From the NCBI GenBank assembly GCA_019750035.1, contig JAIEOZ010000175.1:1-32610 (forward strand): a stretch of DNA of 32,610 bases, given 5' to 3'. Both the position numbers and the translations under genes were made by a program. The first letter of the stretch is position 1. Each line of letters opens with the position of its first letter. The notes below the pieces were generated by a model. It made no database searches, was not told the DNA's origin, and saw only the letters and a list, made by a program, of their open reading frames with translations. Below, piece after piece: positions 25,300-32,610 of the stretch. The DNA comes from Alphaproteobacteria bacterium (GTDB lineage Bacteria; Pseudomonadota; Alphaproteobacteria; UBA9655).

Positions 25300-26311
25300 G
25301 GCTGAATATTTTTGGAGTGAAGGTTTCTTTCCTGTTCTGTCTTTGGTCGGTTCTATTTTTCTCATCATCATTCCGTTGATCTTGGCAGTGGCGTATTTGA
25401 CATACGTTGAAAGAAAAGTCATTGCTGCGATGCAACTTCGGGTCGGCCCCAATGTCGTGGGATGGTTTGGTCTTTTACAGCCCTTTGCCGATGGATTAAA
25501 ATTACTCCATAAAGAAACAATTATTCCAACGCGCTCTAACCCTCTGGCTTTTCTGATTGCACCCGTTCTCACGTTTGGCCTCAGCCTTTCGGCTTGGGCC
25601 GTCATTCCCTTTGGACCCGAGGGGGCGATTAGCAATATTAATGTAGGTATTCTCTACCTTTTTGCCATTTCATCCTTGGGCGTTTATGGAATTATTATTG
25701 CGGGATGGGCGAGTAATTCTAAATATGCCCTTTTAGGGGCCTTAAGATCAGCGGCGCAGATGATATCCTATGAAGTTTCTATTGGTCTTGTTATTATTGC
25801 CGTGCTTCTTTCTGTTGGGTCTTTAAATTTATCTCAGATTGTCGAAGCTCAAAAAAATATTTGGTTTATTATTCCTCACTTGCCCATGGCGGTGATTTTT
25901 ATGATATCGGCCTTAGCTGAAACAAACCGTGCTCCCTTTGATTTGCCGGAAGCAGAAGCTGAACTTGTCTCTGGCTATAATGTTGAATACTCTTCGATGT
26001 CCTTTGCTCTTTTTTTCTTAGGCGAATATGCCAATATGATTTTGATGAGTGCAATGGGGAGCCTTCTTTTTCTTGGAGGATGGCTTCCGCCTTTTCATAT
26101 GGCTCCCTTCACCTGGGTACCCGGAATTGTGTGGTTTGCCTTAAAAATTTCTTTGTTTCTTTTCGTTTTTTTATGGGTGCGAGCGACTTTTCCGCGATAT
26201 AGATACGATCAATTGATGCGTTTAGGGTGGAAGGTTTTCTTGCCCTTTTCCTTTGCTTGGGTGGTTCTTACGGCAAGCTTTTTATTAACTTTCAACATCT
26301 TGCCAGGGTAA
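25292..26311 (+). CDS. nuoH: NADH-quinone oxidoreductase subunit H
   Basis: The 339-residue membrane subunit (ND1 type), with about eight helices, links the peripheral and membrane arms and lines the quinone channel. Signatures are [33 protein letters not shown] and [20 protein letters not shown], whose acidic residues lie at the quinone-channel loop. The ATG overlaps the nuoG stop by 8 bp. Confidence 0.97.
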   Translation: MIKAEYFWSEGFFPVLSLVGSIFLIIIPLILAVAYLTYVERKVIAAMQLRVGPNVVGWFGLLQPFADGLKLLHKETIIPTRSNPLAFLIAPVLTFGLSLSAWAVIPFGPEGAISNINVGILYLFAISSLGVYGIIIAGWASNSKYALLGALRSAAQMISYEVSIGLVIIAVLLSVGSLNLSQIVEAQKNIWFIIPHLPMAVIFMISALAETNRAPFDLPEAEAELVSGYNVEYSSMSFALFFLGEYANMILMSAMGSLLFLGGWLPPFHMAPFTWVPGIVWFALKISLFLFVFLWVRATFPRYRYDQLMRLGWKVFLPFSFAWVVLTASFLLTFNILPG

Positions 26312-26318
26312 TAAGGGT

Positions 26319-26822
26319 ATGAATAGGCTCACAGGCTCTTTTTTAAGAATTCTAAAAAGTTTTTCCTTGGCAGACCTTTGGGTGGGAATGTTTCTTACGC
26401 TTAAGTATATGTTTTTAAAAAAGAAAGTAACGATTGCGTATCCTTTTGAAAAGGGACCTCTCTCTCCTCGTTTTCGCGGAGAGCATGCGTTGAGACGTTA
26501 TGCGAATGGAGAAGAAAGATGTATTGCTTGCAAACTATGTGAAGCTATTTGCCCCGCTCAAGCCATTACGATTGAAGCAGAGGAACGGGCAGATGGGAGT
26601 CGTCGGACAACACGATACGATATTGATATGACGAAATGTATTTATTGTGGTCTCTGTGAAGAGGCCTGCCCTGTGGATGCCATTGTCGAAGGTCCTAATT
26701 TCGAATTTTCAACTGAAACAAGGGAAGAACTTTTCTATGACAAGGATAAACTTCTTTCAAATGGGGATCGATGGGAGGTTGAAATTGCGGCTCGCCTTGA
26801 GCGTGAGGCGCACCATCAATAG
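26319..26822 (+). CDS. nuoI: NADH-quinone oxidoreductase subunit I
   Basis: The 167-residue ferredoxin-like subunit binds [4Fe-4S] clusters N6a and N6b. Both sets of ligands are complete: Cys68, 71, 74, 78 ([12 protein letters not shown]) and Cys107, 110, 113, 117 ([12 protein letters not shown]). The N terminus has the usual amphipathic segment that rests on the membrane. It begins 7 bp after nuoH, with a GGGT-type weak site. Confidence 0.97.
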   Translation: MNRLTGSFLRILKSFSLADLWVGMFLTLKYMFLKKKVTIAYPFEKGPLSPRFRGEHALRRYANGEERCIACKLCEAICPAQAITIEAEERADGSRRTTRYDIDMTKCIYCGLCEEACPVDAIVEGPNFEFSTETREELFYDKDKLLSNGDRWEVEIAARLEREAHHQ

Positions 26823-26831
26823 GAGAGAAAA

Positions 26832-27449
26832 ATGATCAATGCTTCAGCTGTTTTATTTTATATATTCTCTGGCGTTCTTTTAAGCGCAGCCATGATGGTT
26901 GTAACGGTACGCAACACAGTTTATGGAGTTTTGTTTCTTATTTTGGCTTTTTTTAATGCGGCCGGCCTTTTTATTTTAGTGCATGCTGAATTTTTAGCTC
27001 TCATGTTGGTCGTTGTTTACGTTGGGGCCGTAGCGGTTCTTTTTCTCTTTGTTGTGATGATGCTGAATGTCGAATTATCCCATTTTCGTGAAACGGTGAA
27101 GAGTTATTCCCTTATTGGGAGTTTTGTGGGAGGAATTCTAGCCGTTGAACTTATACTCGTCATGGTGACATGGAATACGTCAACAGAAGCCTTTAATTTA
27201 ACCTCAGCTCCTTCTGCTTTTTATGGTAATGTGTCAAATACCAAAGCTTTAGGATATCTGCTTTATACACACTATGCTCTTATTTTCCAGGGAGCGGGCC
27301 TTATTCTTCTGATCGCTATGATGGGAGCCATCGTCTTAACTTTGCGTCATCGAGAAGGAGTGAAAAAACAAAATGTTGCAAGTCAACTTGCACGTCGTGC
27401 GAAAGAAAGCGTTGAGCTTGTGGACATTCCCAGTGGTTCTGGGATTTAA
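26832..27449 (+). CDS. nuoJ: NADH-quinone oxidoreductase subunit J
   Basis: The 205-residue membrane subunit (ND6 type), with five helices, takes part in coupling electron transfer to proton pumping. The EFLALMLVVVYVGAVAVLFL segment holds the pi-bulge helix region with its conserved Glu and Tyr. The C-terminal tail after the last helix is longer and basic. The ATG follows TAGGAGAG. Confidence 0.95.
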   Translation: MINASAVLFYIFSGVLLSAAMMVVTVRNTVYGVLFLILAFFNAAGLFILVHAEFLALMLVVVYVGAVAVLFLFVVMMLNVELSHFRETVKSYSLIGSFVGGILAVELILVMVTWNTSTEAFNLTSAPSAFYGNVSNTKALGYLLYTHYALIFQGAGLILLIAMMGAIVLTLRHREGVKKQNVASQLARRAKESVELVDIPSGSGI

Positions 27450-27464
27450 GGAGCGGAGAGAAGA

Positions 27465-27773
27465 ATGATGATGAGTCTCGATCACTATCTTGTTGTTGCT
27501 GCCCTTCTTTTTACAATTGGTGGGGTGGGTGTCTTTCTGAACCGTCGAAATGTGATCGTCATTTTGATGTCTATTGAACTTATGTTGTTAGCGGTTAATC
27601 TTAATTTTGTAGCTTTCTCGCAGTCCCTTGGTGATCTCGTGGGGCAGGTATTTACCCTCTTTATTTTGACGGTTGCCGCTGCAGAATCTGCAATTGGCCT
27701 GGCCATTCTTGTCGTCTATTTTCGTAATCGAGGGGATATTTATGTGGATGATATTACCGTGATGAAGGGTTAA
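27465..27773 (+). CDS. nuoK: NADH-quinone oxidoreductase subunit K
   Basis: The 102-residue membrane subunit (ND4L type) has three helices. The conserved glutamates are visible in [14 protein letters not shown] and in the [11 protein letters not shown] helix. Three ATG codons in a row (27465, 27468, 27471) make the exact start uncertain; all follow GGAGCGGAGAG. Confidence 0.96.
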   Translation: MMMSLDHYLVVAALLFTIGGVGVFLNRRNVIVILMSIELMLLAVNLNFVAFSQSLGDLVGQVFTLFILTVAAAESAIGLAILVVYFRNRGDIYVDDITVMKG

Positions 27774-27775
27774 GC

Positions 27776-29704
27776 ATGAATATCATAGGTATTTTAGTCG
27801 TCTTTCTTCCCTTACTGGGGTTTGTTTTAGCCGGAGTCTTGGGGGAAAAATTTGGAGATCGATTTTCTCAGCTCGTGACATGTGGATTGATGGGTCTTTC
27901 GACGGCTTTTGCGGCTTATCTCTTTCTGGAAATGGGCCTTCAAGAAAAAACCATGATCATCCCTTTTTTTACATGGATCCAGGTGGAATTTTTTGAAGTG
28001 AGTTGGGGACTTCAGTTGGATAGCCTTAGCTTGGTGATGATGGCTGTTGTGACACTTGTTTCCTTTATGGTCCATGTGTATTCGGTAGGGTATATGAAGG
28101 GAGATCCTGGAATTCCACGATTTATGGCTTATTTAAGCCTTTTTACTTTCTTTATGTTGATTCTTGTGACGGCCCCTAATTTTCTTCAAATGTTTTTTGG
28201 ATGGGAGGGAGTTGGACTCTGCTCTTACCTTTTGATTGGGTATTGGTATGATCGAGAAAAAGCCAATGCGGCGGCGATTAAAGCTTTTCTGGTGAACCGT
28301 ATAGGAGATATAGGTTTTGTCCTTGGGATGCTAACGATTTTTGTGCTGTTTGGAACACTTGATTTTGAAAGCATTTTTGTACTTATGGAAGAGCATGAAA
28401 ATGATAATTTTCTCTTTCTGAGTGGTCAATATCATGGACTCACACTCGCTTCTCTTCTCCTCTTTATTGGAGCAATGGGAAAGTCTGCACAAATTGGATT
28501 TCATACATGGCTTCCCGATGCCATGGAAGGGCCCACCCCTGTGTCTGCCCTTATTCACGCTGCCACGATGGTCACGGCAGGTGTTTTTATGGTTGTTCGT
28601 CTTTCTCCTTTATTAGAGTACGCGCCTGTGGCAAGAGAGTTTATCACTTTAATTGGCGCCGCAACGGCCCTCATGGCGGCAACGATTGCCTGTGTTCAAA
28701 ATGATATTAAGCGAATCATTGCTTATTCTACGTGCAGTCAGCTGGGGTATATGTTTATGGCGGCTGGTCTTTCAGGCTATAGTGCATCGATGTTTCATCT
28801 GACAACGCACGCCTTTTTTAAGGCTCTTCTCTTTTTAGGGGCAGGGGCTATCATCCATGCGATGTCAGATGAGCAAAACATTCAAAAAATGGGAGGCATT
28901 TGGAAATACATTCCTGTCACCTATGCTGTCATGTGGATAGGAAGCTTGGCATTATCTGGGATTCCTTTTTTTGCGGGATATTATTCAAAGGATATGATTA
29001 TTGAAGTGGATTGGGTTTCTTATCTGACGATTGGGAAGCTAGCGTTTGTCCTCGGGCTTGCGGCTGCCATTCTCACAGCTTTTTATTCTTGGCGACTTCT
29101 TTTGCTTGTTTTTCATGGAAAACCCCGAGCGAATGAAGTTGTGATGAGTCATATTCATGAATCTCCTCTTATTATGCTGATTCCTCTGGTGGTATTGGCC
29201 ATAGGATCCATTTTTTCAGGAAGTGTTTTATATGAGTTGTTTGTGGGAGAAGAAACTTCCTTTTGGGGGCCAGCGATTTTTGTTTTGCCTGAAGATGAAG
29301 TCATTAAGGCCGCGCATTACGTCTATGGGTGGGTGCATTGGTCTTCAACGATAGCTGCCTGTTGTGGCGTGGCTCTTGCCTACCTTCTTTACGTATTCGC
29401 AAAAAGTTGGCCGCAAAAACTCGCATTTACTTTTAGGGGGATTTACACGTTTCTTTGTCAAAACTGGTATTTTGATGAACTCTATGAATACCTTTTTGTT
29501 AAGCCTTCCCTTAAGCTTGCTAAAATTCTATGGGAGGAAGGGGATCAAGAAGTGATAGATGGGCTGGGTCCTAATGGGCTTGCCTCCCTGTCAGTTGCCT
29601 GGGGAAGTGTTTTATGTCGCCTGCAAACAGGCTATGTGTATCATTATGCCTTTGCGATGATGATTGGCCTTGTGCTGATGGTGGCTTGGTATGTCTGGTT
29701 GTAG
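27776..29704 (+). CDS. nuoL: NADH-quinone oxidoreductase subunit L
   Basis: The 642-residue ND5-type antiporter-like subunit sits at the far end of the membrane arm and pumps protons. Signatures are GWEGVGLCSYLLIGYWY with the key Glu, the GFHTWLPDAMEGPTPVSALI proton-channel stretch with conserved Lys nearby, and a long C-terminal region for the lateral helix. About 16 membrane segments are expected. The ATG lies 2 bp after the nuoK stop and has AAGGG ahead. Confidence 0.97.
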   Translation: MNIIGILVVFLPLLGFVLAGVLGEKFGDRFSQLVTCGLMGLSTAFAAYLFLEMGLQEKTMIIPFFTWIQVEFFEVSWGLQLDSLSLVMMAVVTLVSFMVHVYSVGYMKGDPGIPRFMAYLSLFTFFMLILVTAPNFLQMFFGWEGVGLCSYLLIGYWYDREKANAAAIKAFLVNRIGDIGFVLGMLTIFVLFGTLDFESIFVLMEEHENDNFLFLSGQYHGLTLASLLLFIGAMGKSAQIGFHTWLPDAMEGPTPVSALIHAATMVTAGVFMVVRLSPLLEYAPVAREFITLIGAATALMAATIACVQNDIKRIIAYSTCSQLGYMFMAAGLSGYSASMFHLTTHAFFKALLFLGAGAIIHAMSDEQNIQKMGGIWKYIPVTYAVMWIGSLALSGIPFFAGYYSKDMIIEVDWVSYLTIGKLAFVLGLAAAILTAFYSWRLLLLVFHGKPRANEVVMSHIHESPLIMLIPLVVLAIGSIFSGSVLYELFVGEETSFWGPAIFVLPEDEVIKAAHYVYGWVHWSSTIAACCGVALAYLLYVFAKSWPQKLAFTFRGIYTFLCQNWYFDELYEYLFVKPSLKLAKILWEEGDQEVIDGLGPNGLASLSVAWGSVLCRLQTGYVYHYAFAMMIGLVLMVAWYVWL

Positions 29705-29811
29705 AAGGAATGAAGATGTATTCAAACATAAACGTCTTTGCAAGTGCAACGAAGCAAACTGGGTAACATGAGCTATGTGGCAGACAACTTTAGACTTATA
29801 AAGGATCAATA
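29705..29811 (+). other. 107-bp gap between nuoL and nuoM with two tiny open frames
   Basis: This is the widest spacer in the operon. A 16-codon frame starts at ATG 29716 behind AAGGA and stops at 29764-29766. A 14-codon frame starts at ATG 29768, and its TAA (29810-29812) overlaps the nuoM ATG as TAATG. The second could serve translational coupling into nuoM. Neither peptide resembles anything known, and chance is possible. Confidence 0.3.
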
Positions 29812-31353
29812 ATGGCAACTCTTCCTCTGCTTAGTATGACCATTTTCCTGCCTCTTTTAGGAGCGCTCGCCATTTTCTTAAACTGGGGAAAGGGAGGACA
29901 GGCTCAAGCTAATAATGCGCGGTGGGTTGCCTTATGGACGTCCCTTGCGACATTAGGTCTTTCTCTCATCTTGTGGATTAATTTTAATGAGGCCTCTTCA
30001 AGTTTTCAGTTTGAAGATAAGTTTCGTTGGATGCCTCTTTTGAATATTGGGTATCATGTGGGGGTAGATGGAATTTCTCTTCCTTTTGTTGTTTTGTCAG
30101 CATTGCTTATTCCCCTTTGCATCCTTACCAGTTGGTCCTCAATCCAAATGCGTGTTTCAGAATACATGATCGCTTTTCTATTTCTCGAGACAATGCTCAT
30201 TGGTATGTTTTCTGCTCTTGATTTTGTTCTTTTTTATGTGTTTTTTGAAGGTGTCTTGATCCCAATGTTTCTCATTATTGGTATTTGGGGAGGACCTAAC
30301 CGCGTTTATGCCGCTTTTAAATTTTTTCTTTATACCCTTTTAGGGTCAGTTTTGAGCTTGTTGGCCATTCTTTATATCTATTTTGAAGTGGGAGGAAGTG
30401 ATATTCCTATAGCGCTTACAACACCTTTTGACCCAAAAGTGCAAATTTGGCTGTGGCTTGCGTTTTTTGCGTCTTTTGCTGTTAAAGTTCCAATGTGGCC
30501 TCTCCATACTTGGTTACCAGATGCTCACGTTGAAGCTCCCACAGCGGGATCTGTTATTTTAGCAGGGGTTCTTTTAAAGATGGGAGGATATGGATTTATA
30601 AGATTTTCACTTCCTATGTTTCCAGAAGCTTGTGCCTATTTTACGCCTTTTGTTTTTACTTTAAGCACTATTGCGATCATCTACACTTCTCTCGTAGCGT
30701 TGGCTCAATCGGATATGAAGAAGCTTATTGCTTATTCTTCTGTGGCACATATGGGATTTGTAACCCTTGGAATTTTTACCGTCGAGGCACAAGGGGTTCA
30801 GGGAGCCGTGACGCAAATGGTGAGTCATGGACTCGTGTCGGCAGCTCTCTTTTTGTGTGTGGGTGTGGTTTATGATCGGGTCCACAGTCGTGAAATAGCG
30901 GCTTATGGCGGGCTTGTCCATCGCATGCCTCGCTATGCAAGTGTCTTTATGTTCTTTATTTTAGCATCTGTCGGGCTACCTGGGACCAGTGGTTTTATAG
31001 GTGAATTTCTTGTCCTTTTAGGAACTTATCAAGTTAATACATGGGTTGCAGCGTTGGCGGCAACGGGGATGGTATTAGGGGCAGCCTATGCTCTTTGGCT
31101 TTATCGTCGTGTTATTTTTGGGGTTTTAATAAAATCAAAACTTAATACTATTTCTGATCTTAATTGGAGAGAAAAGATTGTTTTTTCACCCCTTATTGTG
31201 GGTGTGTTGATGATAGGGATTTATCCCATGCCTCTGTTGCGGATGATGGAAGCCTCTGTTGCCAATATCATTGATCAATACAATCTTGCTCTTGAATCAG
31301 AAAATGGACTTGGAGATGAGAAAAAAGCCATGGAAATGGCGTTGCGTAGATAA
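29812..31353 (+). CDS. nuoM: NADH-quinone oxidoreductase subunit M
   Basis: The 513-residue ND4-type antiporter-like subunit pumps protons. The family stretches [20 protein letters not shown] (key Glu), [20 protein letters not shown] (key Lys) and [18 protein letters not shown] are all present. About 14 membrane segments. AAAGGA precedes the ATG by 5 bp. nuoN starts 12 bp after its stop. Confidence 0.97.
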   Translation: MATLPLLSMTIFLPLLGALAIFLNWGKGGQAQANNARWVALWTSLATLGLSLILWINFNEASSSFQFEDKFRWMPLLNIGYHVGVDGISLPFVVLSALLIPLCILTSWSSIQMRVSEYMIAFLFLETMLIGMFSALDFVLFYVFFEGVLIPMFLIIGIWGGPNRVYAAFKFFLYTLLGSVLSLLAILYIYFEVGGSDIPIALTTPFDPKVQIWLWLAFFASFAVKVPMWPLHTWLPDAHVEAPTAGSVILAGVLLKMGGYGFIRFSLPMFPEACAYFTPFVFTLSTIAIIYTSLVALAQSDMKKLIAYSSVAHMGFVTLGIFTVEAQGVQGAVTQMVSHGLVSAALFLCVGVVYDRVHSREIAAYGGLVHRMPRYASVFMFFILASVGLPGTSGFIGEFLVLLGTYQVNTWVAALAATGMVLGAAYALWLYRRVIFGVLIKSKLNTISDLNWREKIVFSPLIVGVLMIGIYPMPLLRMMEASVANIIDQYNLALESENGLGDEKKAMEMALRR

Positions 31354-31365
31354 GGGGAGATAATT

Positions 31366-32610
31366 GTGGGTGGTTTCTATATTCCGGACTTTAAAATTAT
31401 CCTGCCTGAAGGGATATTGACGCTTACGGCTTTGATGATCTTAATGATAGGTGTGTTTCGCAAGAGTGCTGCACCTGGTTTATTTCGTCAATTGAATCAA
31501 TATGCTTTGATGGCCTTTGTGATCGCCTTAATTGTTTTGATTTTCCAACACACGTCTGGTGAAAAGTGGGTTACTTTTGAAGGACAACTTCTTCAAGATG
31601 ATTTTATTTTCTTTGCTAAAATTTTGATTCTCGTGGGATCTGGGGCCGCGTTTGCTATTTCGGTGCCTAGCATGGTGAGAAAACACATTTTATCTTTTGA
31701 ATACCCCTCCTTAATTTTGCTTGCAACCGTTGGCATGCTTTTAATGGTGGCTGCTAACGATTTTATGAGCCTTTTTATTGGCCTAGAAATGCAGGCGCTG
31801 TCTATCTACATTTTGGCAGCCTTAAGTCGAGAACGACTAACAGCTTCCGAAGCTGCCCTTAAGTATTTTGTACTGGGAGCCCTTGCGACATGTTTTTATC
31901 TTTATGGAGTGAGTCTCCTTTATGGGTATTCGGGGTCGACAAATTTTGAAGTCATCGCTTCCGTTATTCGTATTGAGAGCTTGCAAGGATTGTCTGTCGG
32001 CCTTCTTATAGGCCTTACTTTTATCATTGCTTCATTTGCTTTTAAAGTCTCAGCGGTTCCCTTTCATATGTGGACGCCAGATGTTTATCAAGGGTGTCCC
32101 ACGCCTATTACGACTTTTATTGCCGCTGCGCCCAAGGTGGCAGCCATGGTTGTTTTTTTACGTCTGATGGTAGGGCTTTTTCTCTTACTTTATGGCGAAT
32201 GGCAGATGCTGATTATTTTTATTTCTTTTGCTTCGATGGTTCTGGGAGCGTTTGCTGCCTTGCGGCAAACGGATCTTAAGCGTCTTTTGGCCTATAGTGC
32301 GATTGGTCAGATGGGGTATGTTCTGATGGGGATTGCCACCGGTAGTGATGAGGGAATTCAAGCTGTTTTTGTTTACTTAACACTTTATCTTACCATGATC
32401 ATTGGCACTTTTGGATGCCTTTTATGTTTAAGGGGAAAAAGTTCGGAAGGGGTTCAAAATATTCAAGATTTATCTGGAATATCGACTCTTCATCCAAAAT
32501 TAAGCTTCATTCTTGCTGTTTTTATGTTTTCCCTGGCGGGGATTCCTCCTCTGGCAGGGTTTTTTGCTAAACTTTATGTTTTTAAGGCGGCCATCTCAGC
32601 CGGTCTTTTT
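31366..32610 (+). CDS. nuoN: NADH-quinone oxidoreductase subunit N (partial, runs off window)
   Basis: This frame is open from a GTG at 31366 to the window end, 415 codons with no stop. The start has a strong AAGGGGAG site 7 bp ahead. It is an ND2-type antiporter-like subunit: GLEMQALSIYILAAL holds the conserved Glu, SFAFKVSAVPFHMWTPDVY the channel Lys and the HMWTPD motif, and RQTDLKRLLAYSAIGQMGYV is typical. The family length is about 480 residues, so some 65 residues lie beyond the edge. Confidence 0.95.
   Translation, partial: MGGFYIPDFKIILPEGILTLTALMILMIGVFRKSAAPGLFRQLNQYALMAFVIALIVLIFQHTSGEKWVTFEGQLLQDDFIFFAKILILVGSGAAFAISVPSMVRKHILSFEYPSLILLATVGMLLMVAANDFMSLFIGLEMQALSIYILAALSRERLTASEAALKYFVLGALATCFYLYGVSLLYGYSGSTNFEVIASVIRIESLQGLSVGLLIGLTFIIASFAFKVSAVPFHMWTPDVYQGCPTPITTFIAAAPKVAAMVVFLRLMVGLFLLLYGEWQMLIIFISFASMVLGAFAALRQTDLKRLLAYSAIGQMGYVLMGIATGSDEGIQAVFVYLTLYLTMIIGTFGCLLCLRGKSSEGVQNIQDLSGISTLHPKLSFILAVFMFSLAGIPPLAGFFAKLYVFKAAISAGLF

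Noticed and set aside
1-32610. CRISPR arrays, tRNA genes, prophage genes
   Set aside because: No regularly spaced repeats, no tRNA T-loop pattern with acceptor stem, and no phage structural genes were seen.

Overview
This 32.6-kb window looks like chromosome from a moderately AT-rich alphaproteobacterium. The best guess is a host-associated, Holosporales/Paracaedibacter-like lineage. The basis is a fourteen-gene nuoA-N order typical of alphaproteobacteria, a fused LplT-PlsC-acyl-ACP synthetase (Aas), a decayed IS5-family transposase, short dispersed intergenic repeats, and a ProP-like transporter. The taxonomic placement is inference; no rRNA or tRNA gene was seen.

Region 1 (about 1-7.8 kb) holds housekeeping and stress genes. 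A three-domain lysophospholipid acyltransferase (aas) runs tail-to-tail into an unknown polytopic membrane protein. Next come exonuclease III (xthA), a receiver-domain protein that starts with a secretion-type signal, a long intergenic region with hairpins leading into a CspA-type cold-shock gene with a strong terminator, and an orphan UmuD-like protein whose catalytic lysine position reads arginine.

Region 2 (about 7.8-14.9 kb) is the accessory part. It has a large secreted protein with a sulfotransferase-type PAPS-binding loop, the wreck of an IS5-like element, the lipoprotein bamD, and a metabolite:H+ symporter followed by a stand-alone LuxR-type autoinducer-binding domain with no DNA-binding domain. 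A small secreted cysteine-containing protein follows, flanked by dispersed repeats and a palindromic MITE-like element.

Region 3 (about 14.9-18.5 kb) has a copper-exporting P-type ATPase (copA). On the minus strand is a compact three-gene unit: a DUF2975 membrane protein, a YozG-type XRE regulator and a DUF167 protein. A repeat-bearing intergenic region with a 41-bp hairpin follows.

Region 4 (18.5 kb to the end) is the respiratory complex I operon nuoABCDEFGHIJKLMN, in tight translationally coupled order. nuoN runs off the window edge. All expected Fe-S cysteine ligands checked in NuoB, E, F, G and I are present, so the complex should be functional.

The most unusual features are the secreted sulfotransferase-like protein, the HTH-less autoinducer-binding protein in an operon with a transporter, the signal-peptide-bearing receiver domain, and the Lys-to-Arg UmuD homologue. 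All readings come from the sequence alone; no database search was run.
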